Part shown: positions 25,157 through 34,569 of the stretch, piece after piece | How positions within the stretch are numbered: the stretch's first letter is position 1 | Layout: each line of letters starts with the position of its first letter | Assembly (NCBI GenBank): GCA_002414865.1 | Contig: DIAQ01000080.1 | Coordinates: 3,188 to 40,534, forward strand | Source: a candidate division Hyd24-12 bacterium UBA5074 | GTDB lineage: Bacteria; Fermentibacterota; Fermentibacteria; Fermentibacterales; Fermentibacteraceae | DNA: 37,347 bases | Reading direction: 5' to 3' | Notes under the pieces: model-generated | The model's input: the letters and a program-made list of their open reading frames with translations, nothing else | Told to the model about the DNA's origin: nothing | Databases searched by the model: none | Translations under genes and position numbers: made by a program

Positions 25157-27397
25157 CTAGAAATCGGTTCCGAACTGGAAGTGGGGCTCCCAGCCCTGGT
25201 CGGGACCGTCGAAACCATAGGCGTAGTCGAGACCCATGAGGCCCAGCATGGGCACCTCGATACGGAATCCGAGTCCGGCTCCCCTGCGCATGTCGTTCAG
25301 GTCTGCCGCGGATACCGAGCTCCATGTGCCGCCCGCATCGAAGAATGCGGAGAGCTGTATCTGGTCGATCACCCTCAGCCTGTACTCAGCCGTCAGGATC
25401 GACATGAACTTGCCACCAACCGTCTCCAGGCCCTCGAGCGCTCCGATGCTGTTGCTCTCGTAGCCCCTGACCCCGTAGAAGCCCGTGCCGCCGAGCTCGA
25501 AAAGCTCATAGGCCGGAGGCGTCCGGCCTCCGAAGGGCAGGATCAGCCCGGTGCGGGAGCGCAGCATGAACACGAATCGCCAGAAGGTCGGCGTGAACCA
25601 GCTGCTCTCGAGCAGGTACTTCTGGAATCCGATGTTGCCGCCCAGGGGTCCGCCCGCGTATTCCGCCGTGAGGATGTTCAGCGAGCCGTCTCCGGGGAAG
25701 ACCTGGCGGTCCCTGCTGTCCCGGGTCACCCTGAAGCGAGTGGAGCTCGTCCAGCGCGGCCAGTCCGTATCCCTCAGCGAGTAGTAGTAGCTCGTGGAGT
25801 CATCCGTGATGTCGTAGATGTAGGTCCTCTCCAGGCTGTACCTGATACCGACCGACGTGTAGTCGATGAACGGGAGGGGCCGACCCACGGTCACTGCGCC
25901 GCCGGTGCGCGTCCTGTTGTAGTAATCGGTCTCGGAGGTGGTGTGGAATATCTCCCCTCCGACCGACAGCGGCGTGTCGCGGAACCACGGCTCGGTGTAG
26001 CTGAGATCGACATTGTTGCTCGATTTCGAGAACTCGTAGCTGATGGCGACGACCTGCCCGCGACCGAAAAGGTTCTGCTCGCCCAGCTCGAGGAAGCCGT
26101 TGAAGCCGTCCGAAGCCCCGTAGCCTGCCCCGAAGCCGGCCTTGCCAGTCGATTTCTCGTCGACCGAGAATACGAGATCGACGTCCGGAGAGCCCTCGAT
26201 CTGGCGGAAGTCCGGCACCACATCGTTGAAATAGTTCAGGTAGTACACATTACGAAGGCTGCGCATCAGCGAGGCCCTCGAGAACATGTCACCGGGATGC
26301 ACTGTGAACTCGCGCCTTATCACGTTGTCCATGGTGCGGGTGTTGCCGATTATGTCGATCCTCCTGATGTGCGCCCTGTCGCCTTCGGTGATGTCGAAGC
26401 GCACATCCATGGTGCAGGAGGTGGTGTCGGCCGCATAGACCGGATCCACTGATGCATAGAAGTACCCCCGGTCCTGGAATACCTCGTAGAGCCCTTCGAG
26501 GGATTGCTCGTACCTGCTGATGCGGTACCCGGCGCCGGGTTCGAGCCTGATGGCCTTCTGCAGGGTGCTGTCCGGCACATCCTCGTTGCCCGTGAAGCTC
26601 ACGTCGCCCACGGTGTAGTGGCGCCCCTCGAAGACGGTGATCTCGATGCGCATGTGCCTGCCGTCGGCGAGCATGCTGCTGGTGTGGTCCACCACCCGGG
26701 CGTCGGGGTATCCGTGGTCGCGGTAGTACCTCTCGATCTTTCCGAGGTCCTCCGCGAAGTCGGTCTCCCGGTAGCGCCCCGAGCGCCAGAAGGAATCCTG
26801 ACGGGTCTTCATCTCTCCGCGCAGCTCGCGGTCGTCGAAAACGGTGTTGCCGATGAAGTCGATCTCCCCCACCCTGATGTCCGGCCCCTCGAGCACCTCG
26901 AACACCAGTCTGCTGCGCCCGCCGGCATCGGGCTCGTCCCACCTGTAGCCCACGACGGCTTCGTGTCTGTGCTTTTCCGAGAGGATGCCCAGCATGAGCT
27001 GCCTGGCGCTCTCGATGTCGGAAAGGGAGACGGTCTGGCCGGGGAAGAGCATCAGCGTGTCCCGGAGGTCGGACTCGTTCAGCTCGTCGAGCCCCTCGAA
27101 GTCGTATCCGCTCAGGATCCTGTTCTCGACTATCGAAATGCGCAGGTCGGCCACCCCGCTCGTGGAATCGACGTCCACGTCGATGCCCGAGAAGTAGCCG
27201 AGGGAGAACAGGTCCCGGATGCCCTGGGCAACGGCTTCGGCCGTCACCAGGGAGCCTGCGGGGATCCCGAACGCCCTGATGATCAGGGAGTCGCTCACGA
27301 ACGAGTTGCCCTCGATGGAGATGGTTCCCGCGGGAAGAGCCGTCCATCCGGCGGCTGCGAACGCGAGGACCGCGAAAAGGACTGTGAGCAGCTTCAC
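25157..27397 (-). CDS. bamA: Outer-membrane beta-barrel assembly factor BamA
   Basis: A 746-residue protein with a signal peptide (LLTVLFAVLAFAAAGWTALPA). About five POTRA domains span residues 25-360 (for example IRVGEIDFIGNTVFDDREL and RRIDIIGNTRTMDNVI). An Omp85 barrel follows to the C-terminal Phe (FQFGTDF), with GYESNSIGALEG-type surface loops and the family GGTGFYGVRGY (VRGF-like, loop 6) motif near residue 640. It inserts beta-barrel proteins into the outer membrane. Start GTG at 27397 overlaps the clpC stop as GTGA; the signal peptide begins at once. No bamD-like gene is nearby. Confidence 0.96.
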   Translation of the reverse strand: MKLLTVLFAVLAFAAAGWTALPAGTISIEGNSFVSDSLIIRAFGIPAGSLVTAEAVAQGIRDLFSLGYFSGIDVDVDSTSGVADLRISIVENRILSGYDFEGLDELNESDLRDTLMLFPGQTVSLSDIESARQLMLGILSEKHRHEAVVGYRWDEPDAGGRSRLVFEVLEGPDIRVGEIDFIGNTVFDDRELRGEMKTRQDSFWRSGRYRETDFAEDLGKIERYYRDHGYPDARVVDHTSSMLADGRHMRIEITVFEGRHYTVGDVSFTGNEDVPDSTLQKAIRLEPGAGYRISRYEQSLEGLYEVFQDRGYFYASVDPVYAADTTSCTMDVRFDITEGDRAHIRRIDIIGNTRTMDNVIRREFTVHPGDMFSRASLMRSLRNVYYLNYFNDVVPDFRQIEGSPDVDLVFSVDEKSTGKAGFGAGYGASDGFNGFLELGEQNLFGRGQVVAISYEFSKSSNNVDLSYTEPWFRDTPLSVGGEIFHTTSETDYYNRTRTGGAVTVGRPLPFIDYTSVGIRYSLERTYIYDITDDSTSYYYSLRDTDWPRWTSSTRFRVTRDSRDRQVFPGDGSLNILTAEYAGGPLGGNIGFQKYLLESSWFTPTFWRFVFMLRSRTGLILPFGGRTPPAYELFELGGTGFYGVRGYESNSIGALEGLETVGGKFMSILTAEYRLRVIDQIQLSAFFDAGGTWSSVSAADLNDMRRGAGLGFRIEVPMLGLMGLDYAYGFDGPDQGWEPHFQFGTDF

Positions 27398-29850
27398 AGG
27401 AGCGACGAGCCCGTAGTCGGGACGGCCTCTGCGTCGCCCTCCCGCATCCGCGGATGGCTGAAGACCAGCCGGTCGTCCGCCCTGCCCGCGACGATGCAGC
27501 TGCCCCGCGCAAACTCGCCCATCAGGATGGCATCGGTGAGGGGATCCTCCACGAGCCTCTGGATGGTCCTCCTGAGATGCCTGGCGCCGGAGTTCGGATC
27601 GAATCCGCTCTCGGCGATCAGGTCGCGCGCCTCGGGGCTCAGGCTCAGGGTGAGACCCATCTCGAACAGGCGGCGCCGGACGTCCTCGAGCTGGATGTCC
27701 ACTATCCGGTCTATCTCATCCCTGCCCAGCGGATTGAAGATGACGATCTCGTCCAGGCGGTTGAGGAATTCCGGCGTGAAGAACCTGCGCACGCTGTCCA
27801 TCACCACATCCCGCAGCCGCTTGCGGCGGTTGTTCTCGTCCTCCACCGCGAAGCCGGGATGGCCCATTCCCTGCAGCTCCTTGGAAGCGAGGTTGCTGGT
27901 GAGGATGATGATGGTGTTCGAGAAATCGACGTGCCTGCCGTAGTTGTCGGTCATCCGTCCATAGTCCATGACCTGGAGCAGCATGTTGAAGAGGTCGGTG
28001 TGGGCCTTCTCCACCTCGTCGAATAGCACGACGCTGTAGGGGCGGCGACGGATGCGCTCGGTCAGCTGTCCGCCGTCGTCGTAGCCGACATATCCCGGAG
28101 GGGCGCCGACGAGCCTCGAGCCCGAGAACCTCTCCTGGAATTCGGACATGTCCATCCTGATGAGGGCGCCCGAGTCGCCGAAGACCTGCTCGGCTATGAC
28201 CCTGGCCGTCTCCGTCTTGCCGACCCCCGAGGGGCCGAGGAAGAGGAATGCGCCCGACGGCCTCGCGGGATCCTTGAGCCCCACGCGACCACGCCTTATG
28301 GCTCTCGCGATGACCGCGATGGCCTCGTCCTGCCCCACGATGCGTGAGGAGAGCTCCGATTCGAGCTCGCGCAGATGGGCCAGCTCGCTCTCGGTGACCC
28401 TGTTCACGGGGATGCCCGTCATATCGGACACCACGCTGGCGACGAGGTCGATGGTGACCGAGCCCGGGCAGTCGCCCGTCAGCCAGTTGGCCTTGGCCGC
28501 CTGCAGCTTCCCGGTGGTCTGCTCGATGTCCGAGCGCATGCGGAGAGCCGTCTCGAAATCGCAGCTCTCGCTGCAGCTCTTGAGCTCCTCCTCGAGGCCC
28601 GCCAGCTCGGTCTCGATCTCCACGACCGCAGGCGGCGGAGCACAGGCCCGGAGGCGGGCCTTGGCGCCGGATTCGTCCATGACGTCGATGGCCTTGTCGG
28701 GCAGGAAACGCCCGCTGATGAAGCGGTTGGCCAGCACGGCGCAGGCCTCGATGGCCTCATGGCTGTATACCGCTCCGTGGTGCTCCTCGTACTTGGACCT
28801 GAGACCTTCCAGTATCTCGACCGTGAGCGCCACCGAGGGGGGATCGACCGGCACGGGCTGGAAACGTCGCTCGAGCGCGCCGTCCTTCTCTATCCTTCGC
28901 CTGTACTCGTCCAGGGTGGTGGCTCCGATGCACTGGAACTCGCCCCTTGCCAGGGCGGGCTTCAGGAGGTTGGCGGCGTCTATGGCTCCCTCGGCCGCCC
29001 CTGCTCCCACGATGGAGTGTATCTCGTCTATGAAGAGGATGACGTCGCCTGCATCGGAGATCTCCTTCAGCAGGACCTTCAGGCGTTCCTCGAACTGGCC
29101 GCGGTACTTGGTGCCTGCGATGACGCCCGCCATGTCCAGCGCCATGATGCGGCGCTCCCTCAGCAGGGGCGGCACGCGGGAGGAGACTATCATTCTCGCG
29201 AGACCCTCGACGATCGCGGTCTTCCCCACTCCGGGCTCCCCGATGAGGACGGGGTTGCTCTTCTTGCGTCTGCAGAGCACCTGGACGACCCTGGCTATCT
29301 CCTTCTCGCGCCCGATCACCGGATCGAGCTGGTCGGAGGTCGCGAGGGCGGTGAGGTCGCGGCAGAAAAACTCGAGCGCGGAGGTGGTTTCCTCCTCGGG
29401 CTTCTCGTCCCGGGGCCGGGGGATGTTCTGGAGCTCGGCAACAGCCTTTTCGAGAACCGCGCCCCTCTCCCGGAGGAGGGTGGCGGCCATGCAGCTGCTG
29501 ACCGTCATGAGGCCCAGCAGGAGGTGCTCGGTGCCCACAACGGGATGGCCGAGCATGCTCGCCTGCCTGTTCGCCTCGTGCAGCACCAGGCGGGCCTTGG
29601 TGGTCCACCCCACTTCGGATGTGGGTATGGAGATCCCCGAAGGCTTCCTGATGTAGCCCTCCAGACGGAAGCGGAGCTCGGCGGTGTTGATGCCGAGCGC
29701 TCCCAGGACAGAGAGGGCCGTGGCGCCCCGGACCGACAGCAGGCCATACAGCATGTGCTCGGAACCCACCTTGGCCTGGCCGTACTTGCTGGCCTCGGTT
29801 CTCGCAACATTTATCGCCGCTCGCGCTCGTTCGCTGTACTGCTCGGGCAA
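27394..29850 (-). CDS. clpC: ATP-dependent Clp protease ATPase subunit, ClpC-type
   Basis: An 818-residue AAA+ unfoldase. The double Clp_N repeat covers about residues 5-145 (KVGSEHMLYGLL, PVVGTEHLLLGLM). AAA1 has Walker A GEPGVGKT near 203-211. The middle region has a UVR-like LEEELKSCSESCDFETALRMR segment. AAA2 has Walker A GPSGVGKT near 537-545, and the sensor and C-terminal D2-small domain ends near residue 795. This matches ClpC rather than ClpB, which has a longer coiled-coil middle domain. It feeds substrates to ClpP and can work in stress responses. The start is TTG at 29850 with GGAGG six bases before it (MPEQYSERARAAINVA). It lies 99 bp after lolD and overlaps bamA by 4 bp, an unusual pairing with envelope genes. 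Confidence 0.93.
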   Translation of the reverse strand: MPEQYSERARAAINVARTEASKYGQAKVGSEHMLYGLLSVRGATALSVLGALGINTAELRFRLEGYIRKPSGISIPTSEVGWTTKARLVLHEANRQASMLGHPVVGTEHLLLGLMTVSSCMAATLLRERGAVLEKAVAELQNIPRPRDEKPEEETTSALEFFCRDLTALATSDQLDPVIGREKEIARVVQVLCRRKKSNPVLIGEPGVGKTAIVEGLARMIVSSRVPPLLRERRIMALDMAGVIAGTKYRGQFEERLKVLLKEISDAGDVILFIDEIHSIVGAGAAEGAIDAANLLKPALARGEFQCIGATTLDEYRRRIEKDGALERRFQPVPVDPPSVALTVEILEGLRSKYEEHHGAVYSHEAIEACAVLANRFISGRFLPDKAIDVMDESGAKARLRACAPPPAVVEIETELAGLEEELKSCSESCDFETALRMRSDIEQTTGKLQAAKANWLTGDCPGSVTIDLVASVVSDMTGIPVNRVTESELAHLRELESELSSRIVGQDEAIAVIARAIRRGRVGLKDPARPSGAFLFLGPSGVGKTETARVIAEQVFGDSGALIRMDMSEFQERFSGSRLVGAPPGYVGYDDGGQLTERIRRRPYSVVLFDEVEKAHTDLFNMLLQVMDYGRMTDNYGRHVDFSNTIIILTSNLASKELQGMGHPGFAVEDENNRRKRLRDVVMDSVRRFFTPEFLNRLDEIVIFNPLGRDEIDRIVDIQLEDVRRRLFEMGLTLSLSPEARDLIAESGFDPNSGARHLRRTIQRLVEDPLTDAILMGEFARGSCIVAGRADDRLVFSHPRMREGDAEAVPTTGSSLL

Positions 29851-29920
29851 GTCATCCTCCGGATCAGGTTGTTTGGTTCCGGTTTCTCTACACCTTCGCG
29901 CCCGCCTGGTTCCCGTTGCG

Positions 29921-29949
29921 AAGATAAGGGCGGGAGGCGGCCTCTGCAA
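29921..29949 (-). promoter_or_regulatory. Possible promoter inside the envelope block, before clpC
   Basis: On the minus strand TTGCAG (29949-29944) and TATCTT (29926-29921) are spaced by 17 bases, in the only sizeable gap (99 bp) of the block. The hexamers match consensus only partly (3/6 and 4/6), so a separate clpC-bamA-lpx transcript is possible but weakly supported. Confidence 0.25.
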
Positions 29950-30634
<685 letters not shown>

Positions 30635-30642
<8 letters not shown>

Positions 30643-31882
30643 TGCGCACGCATTCCGCCGGAGGCACGGAGAGCGATCTGAGGGCCGGGAAGAGGGAGGC
30701 CAGCAGGCAGGCCATCACGGTGAAGGCCGCCACCGCCGCCGCAAAGCCCGGGTCGAGCCTGGCCGGCAGGACATCTATCCAGTAGACGCTGCTCTCCAGC
30801 CTGATGGGCAGGATCGTGTCGGCCAGAGCCTGCACGACGAGCGCGAAGGCCATTCCGGCTCCGCAGCCGCAGACCGCGAGCAGGGAGCCCTGCGTCAGCG
30901 CGATCCCGATCACTGACATCGGGGAGGCCCCCATGGCCCGGAGGACTCCGAGATCCCTCCTGTGCTCCATGGCGATCATCGAGAGCGCGCTGGAGAGGTT
31001 GAGGAGGGCCACAACCGTTATCAGCCCCAGGACGATGGACATGGCGAGCCTTTCGAGTCCGAAGGCGCGGAAGAGGTTCTCGTGCCTCGTCAGGAAGGCC
31101 TCGCAGAGCATGAACCTGTCGTGCCTCGCCTCCACGAACTCGTCGCGGAGCTCGCCGGCCATCCGTGCTGCGACGGAGAGCCCGTCGGCGCCGGGTTCCA
31201 GCCCGATTCCGACCGCCGTGTACCTCCCGCGGAGATCGAAGAGGGCTTCCGCGAGGCCCCTCTCGGTCAGGACCAGGCCCGAGTTGTACTCCTCCAGCCC
31301 GAAGTCGCAGACCCTGGCCACCGGCACGGAGATGATCGTGTCGACCAGCGCCCTCCCGGCCGCGGTGATGGTGGCGGACTCCGAGGAGGCGAGCCTCACG
31401 CTGTCTCCCTCGGACACCGCCAGCCTCGCTGCGAGGTCCTTCCCCAGCACCGCGCCGCCCGGTGGCGGCCCGAGTATCCCGCCCAGGCCGGTGACGGCGT
31501 ACTCGCTTTCCCAGTCGACTCCGCGAACTATCACGCCGGCTATCTCCCCATTGTTTCCGGAAGCCACCGCGGCCTTCTCGATGAAGGGTGATATGCCGCC
31601 GGCGCCCGGGATGCTGGCCGCGACCCCTGCGATCAGGTCCGCGTCCCCACCATCCAGCAGCTCGCTGCCCGGCGCGTAGGCCAGAAGCGGCGCGTTGGCG
31701 GCCGAGAGGAACGAGGAGATGGAGTCCTGGAATCCGCTCATGAAGGCCTGCAGGAGAAGCAGGGAGGCCACTCCGATCGCAATGCCGCTCACCGAGAGCA
31801 CCGAAACCGTCCTCACCACGCCTGAATGCGAGCGGCTCGCGAGCTGCCGCGACGCCAGGTCGAGGAGGAGGCGGAGTCTCAC
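30635..31882 (-). CDS. lolC: Lipoprotein-releasing ABC transporter permease LolC/LolE family
   Basis: A 415-residue permease. The N-terminal cytoplasmic start (VRLRLLLDLASRQLASRS) and first helix (VSVLSVSGIAIGVASLLLLQAF, ~23-44) precede a large periplasmic MacB-like domain (about 50-255). Three C-terminal helices follow, near 262-295 (AMSIVLGLITVVALLNLSSA), 315-340 and 365-390. Start GTG at 31882 overlaps the lysS stop as GTGA; a longer frame upstream is the shadow of lysS. In E. coli LolC and LolE form a heterodimer; only one permease is present here, so a homodimer (LolF-like) or a second gene elsewhere is needed. Confidence 0.9.
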
Positions 31883-33345
31883 TGGTCGAGCCGGCGGAGC
31901 TGAGGGAAGAGGATCACATCCCTGATGGAGGCCGCATCGCAGAGGATCATGCACAGGCGGTCGACGCCCATCCCGAGCCCGCCCGCCATCGGCATGCCGG
32001 TTTCGAGCGCGAAGAGGAAGTCCTCGTCCACAGTCCCCGAGTGCAGGGCGGACGCACCGGCCTGCTCCTCCAGGACCTTCCGCTGGAACACCGGATCGTT
32101 CTGTTCGCTGAACGCGTTGGCCATCTCGAGACCAGCGATGAAGACCTCGAACCTCTCCGTCGTGTCCGACGATCCGGGCCGCAGCTTGGCCAGGGGCGAG
32201 ATCGCCTGCGGATAGTCGATGACGAAGGTCGGCTGGTCGAGCCCCGCCGTCACGAAATGATCGAACAGCTTGTCGAGCAGGACCTCCCTGTCCACGATCC
32301 CCGGGGCGAGCTGGAGCCTGTCGCAGAGACGGCGAAGGTCGCCGGGCGCCCATGAGAACAGGTCCTCTCCGCTGGCCTTCCTCAGCGAGTCGAGGTAGCC
32401 GATCCTCTCGAAGGGCGTCTTCAGAGAGATCTCGTGGCCACGGTAGACCACGCTCGAGCCGATTCCGCATGCGGAGGCGGCCGCGGAGACCATATCCTCG
32501 AACCGCGTCATCATCGTCCGATAGTCGGCCCAGGCCTCGTAGATCTCGAGCTGGGTGAACTCGGGGCTGTGCGTCCGGTCCACCCCCTCGTTGCGGAAAT
32601 CCTTGCCTATCTCGTAGACCCTCTCGAAGCCTCCCACGAGCAGCCTCTTGAGATACAGCTCGGTCGCTATCCTCAGGTAGGCCCTCTCGTCCAGGTCGTT
32701 GTACATCGTCGTGAAGGGCTCGGCGCTTGCCCCTCCGTAGATCGGCTGCAGCACGGGCGTCTCGACCTCGATGAAACCCAGGCCGTCGAGGTGGCGCCTC
32801 AGGGCCGAGACTATCCTGGTCCTGGCGAGGAACCTCTCCCGGGAGGCCGGATTCGCGATGAGGTCGACGCAGCGGTGCCGGTACATGAACTCCATGTCGG
32901 CCAGCGCATCCCAGGTGTTGCCGGCCGAGTCGGTCTTCACCACGGGCAGCGGTCTGAGGCTCTTGCACAGGATCGTCAGACCGCGGACCGCTATCGTCAG
33001 CTCTCCCGTCCGGGTGCGGAAAACCGGGCCTTCCACGCAGACGATGTCGCCGAGGTCGAGTGCTCCCTGCAGGTCCCAGGCCGCCTCCGTCAGGTCGTCC
33101 TTGCGGAAGTAGAGCTGGATGGTGGCCTCCTGGCCCCAGAGATGGGCGAACACCGCCTTGCCGTGCTCGCGCCGCGATCTGATCCTCCCTGCGACCCTGA
33201 CGGGCTGCTCGGACTCTCCCCCGGCGACGACGCCGGGTATCGGCACGACGTCCACGGCCCTGGCCGGATATGGATCGGTCCCCTGCCCGCGCAGGGCGTT
33301 CAGCTTGGCCAGCCTGGCTTCCATCTGATCGTTGTGGGCTGTCAT
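31879..33345 (-). CDS. lysS: Lysyl-tRNA synthetase, class II
   Basis: A 488-residue protein. An N-terminal OB fold (about 45-160, VRVAGRIRSRREHGKAVFAHL) binds the anticodon. The class II catalytic core carries motif 2 (YEIGKDFRNEGVDRTHSPEF near 260-280) and motif 3 (GGLGMGVDRLCMIL near 460). The motif-1 region is IEVETPVLQPIYGGASAEPF. It charges tRNA-Lys in the cytoplasm. ATG at 33345 overlaps the prfB stop as ATGA. The prfB-lysS order is conserved in many bacteria, including E. coli. Confidence 0.97.
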   Translation of the reverse strand: MTAHNDQMEARLAKLNALRGQGTDPYPARAVDVVPIPGVVAGGESEQPVRVAGRIRSRREHGKAVFAHLWGQEATIQLYFRKDDLTEAAWDLQGALDLGDIVCVEGPVFRTRTGELTIAVRGLTILCKSLRPLPVVKTDSAGNTWDALADMEFMYRHRCVDLIANPASRERFLARTRIVSALRRHLDGLGFIEVETPVLQPIYGGASAEPFTTMYNDLDERAYLRIATELYLKRLLVGGFERVYEIGKDFRNEGVDRTHSPEFTQLEIYEAWADYRTMMTRFEDMVSAAASACGIGSSVVYRGHEISLKTPFERIGYLDSLRKASGEDLFSWAPGDLRRLCDRLQLAPGIVDREVLLDKLFDHFVTAGLDQPTFVIDYPQAISPLAKLRPGSSDTTERFEVFIAGLEMANAFSEQNDPVFQRKVLEEQAGASALHSGTVDEDFLFALETGMPMAGGLGMGVDRLCMILCDAASIRDVILFPQLRRLDQ

Positions 33346-34440
33346 TGTCTGCCCGTTCTGAGGTACTCCTCGATGAAGTTCTGTATGTCCCCGGCCAGCA
33401 CGCCGTCGACGTCGGAGGTCTCCGCGCCGGTCCGGTGGTCCTTCACCATCTGGTACGGCTGGAGCACGTAGGAGCGGATCTGGTTGCCGAACGAGGCATC
33501 CTTCTTCACGCTCTCCAGCTCGTCCTTCTCGGCCTTCTTGCGGCTTTCCTCCAGCTCGTACAGGCGCGCCCGGAGAATCCGCATGGCCACCTCCTTGTTC
33601 CGGTGCTGGGAGCGCTCGTCCTGGCAGGTCACCACGATGTTCGTGGGGATATGCGTGATACGCACCGCCGAGGATGTCTTGTTCACATGCTGGCCGCCCG
33701 CGCCGCTCGACCTGAAGGTGTCGATCCTGAGATCCTCGTCCCGGATGTCCACTTCGATGCTGTCGTCGATGTCCGGCAGCGAGAACACGGATGCGAAACT
33801 GGTGTGGCGCCTGTGGTTCTGATCGAATGGCGAGCGCCTCACGAGCCTGTGGATGCCGCTTTCCGCCCGCAGGTAGCCGTATGCGAAGGGCCCCTTCACC
33901 GAGATGACGGCTTCGCGGATGCCGGCCTCCTCGCCGGGCTGCTGATAGAGGACCTCGACCTTGAAGCCCATGCGCTCCGCCCAGTAGATGTACATCCGCA
34001 GCAGCATCTCCGACCAGTCCTGGCTGTCGATGCCGCCCGCGCCTGGCTTGATCGTCAGGATGGCGTCGTTCCTGTCGTCCCGGCCCGAGAGCATGCGCTG
34101 GAACTCCATGTGCTGCAGCCTGGACGATAGGTCTTCGAGGCGCTTCCGCGTATCCGCCAGGAGCTCCTCGTCGTCCTCGGACTCGAGGAGCTCGCACGCC
34201 ACCCTGATGTCCGCGAGCTCGCGGGAGAAGGACCTTATCGGCTCGGTCCAGGCCCTGATGGAATTGATCTCGGAGATGACGGAGAGCGCGTTCTTGCGGT
34301 CGCCCCAGAAGTCGGGGCTGGCCATCAACCCGTTGAGCTCCGTCTCCTTCTTTTCGAGGGAGACGAGGTCAAAGGCCCTCCGCAAGCTTGGAAAGCCCGG
34401 ATGTCAACTCTTGAAGCCTGTCAGCTACAATCTCTTGCAT
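33342..34440 (-). CDS. prfB: Peptide chain release factor 2, with programmed +1 ribosomal frameshift
   Basis: The gene is split across two frames. Translation starts at ATG 34440 (AGGGAG eight bases upstream) and runs 23 codons to CTT (34374-34372), followed by an in-frame TGA (34371-34369). The context GGAGGG-CC-CTT-TGA-C is the classic prfB frameshift site: slippage onto UUU continues at GAC (34370) in the +1 frame to 33342. The product is 365 residues, equal to E. coli RF2. The stop-codon-recognition tripeptide SPF is at about 203-205 and GGQ, which triggers peptide release, at about 248-250. RF2 ends translation at UGA and UAA, so low RF2 favours frameshifting and restores its own level. 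A reading that starts at TTG 34385 lacks the N-terminus. lysS follows with a 4-bp overlap. Confidence 0.95.
34368..34382 (-). promoter_or_regulatory. prfB frameshift signal
   Basis: On the minus strand an internal Shine-Dalgarno-like GGAGGG is followed after two bases by the slippery CTT, then TGA and C. This SD spacing and the CUU-UGA-C order match the experimentally established RF2 autoregulatory site of E. coli. Confidence 0.93.
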
Positions 34441-34467
34441 TGTCGATTCTCCCTGTCAAATCGTGTG

Positions 34468-34496
34468 TTTATGGTGAATCGCCAGGGCCTTGGCAA
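34468..34496 (-). promoter_or_regulatory. Predicted prfB operon promoter
   Basis: On the minus strand TTGCCA (34496-34491, 5/6 to consensus) and CATAAA (34473-34468, 4/6) are separated by 17 bases. Transcription would start near 34461, about 20 bases before the prfB ATG and upstream of its AGGGAG ribosome-binding site. Confidence 0.5.
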
Positions 34497-34502
34497 GGAT
34501 CG

Positions 34503-34531
34503 TTGCCTCCGGCTCCGATAAGAGACAGAAT
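34503..34531 (+). promoter_or_regulatory. Possible promoter of the SHMT-like gene
   Basis: TTGCCT (34503-34508) and CAGAAT (34526-34531) are spaced by 17 bases, leaving a leader of about 32 bases with the GGAAGAAAGGAAG region before the ATG. It lies a few bases from the divergent prfB promoter. Confidence 0.3.
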
Positions 34532-34569
34532 ACGATGGAAACCTACACGGAAGAAAGGAAGACTGCATC

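Noticed and set aside
33342..34385. prfB starting at TTG 34385 without frameshift
   Set aside because: The TTG lies inside the frameshift signal, has no suitable upstream site, and would remove the N-terminal helix. The ATG at 34440 plus +1 shift gives the full family length.
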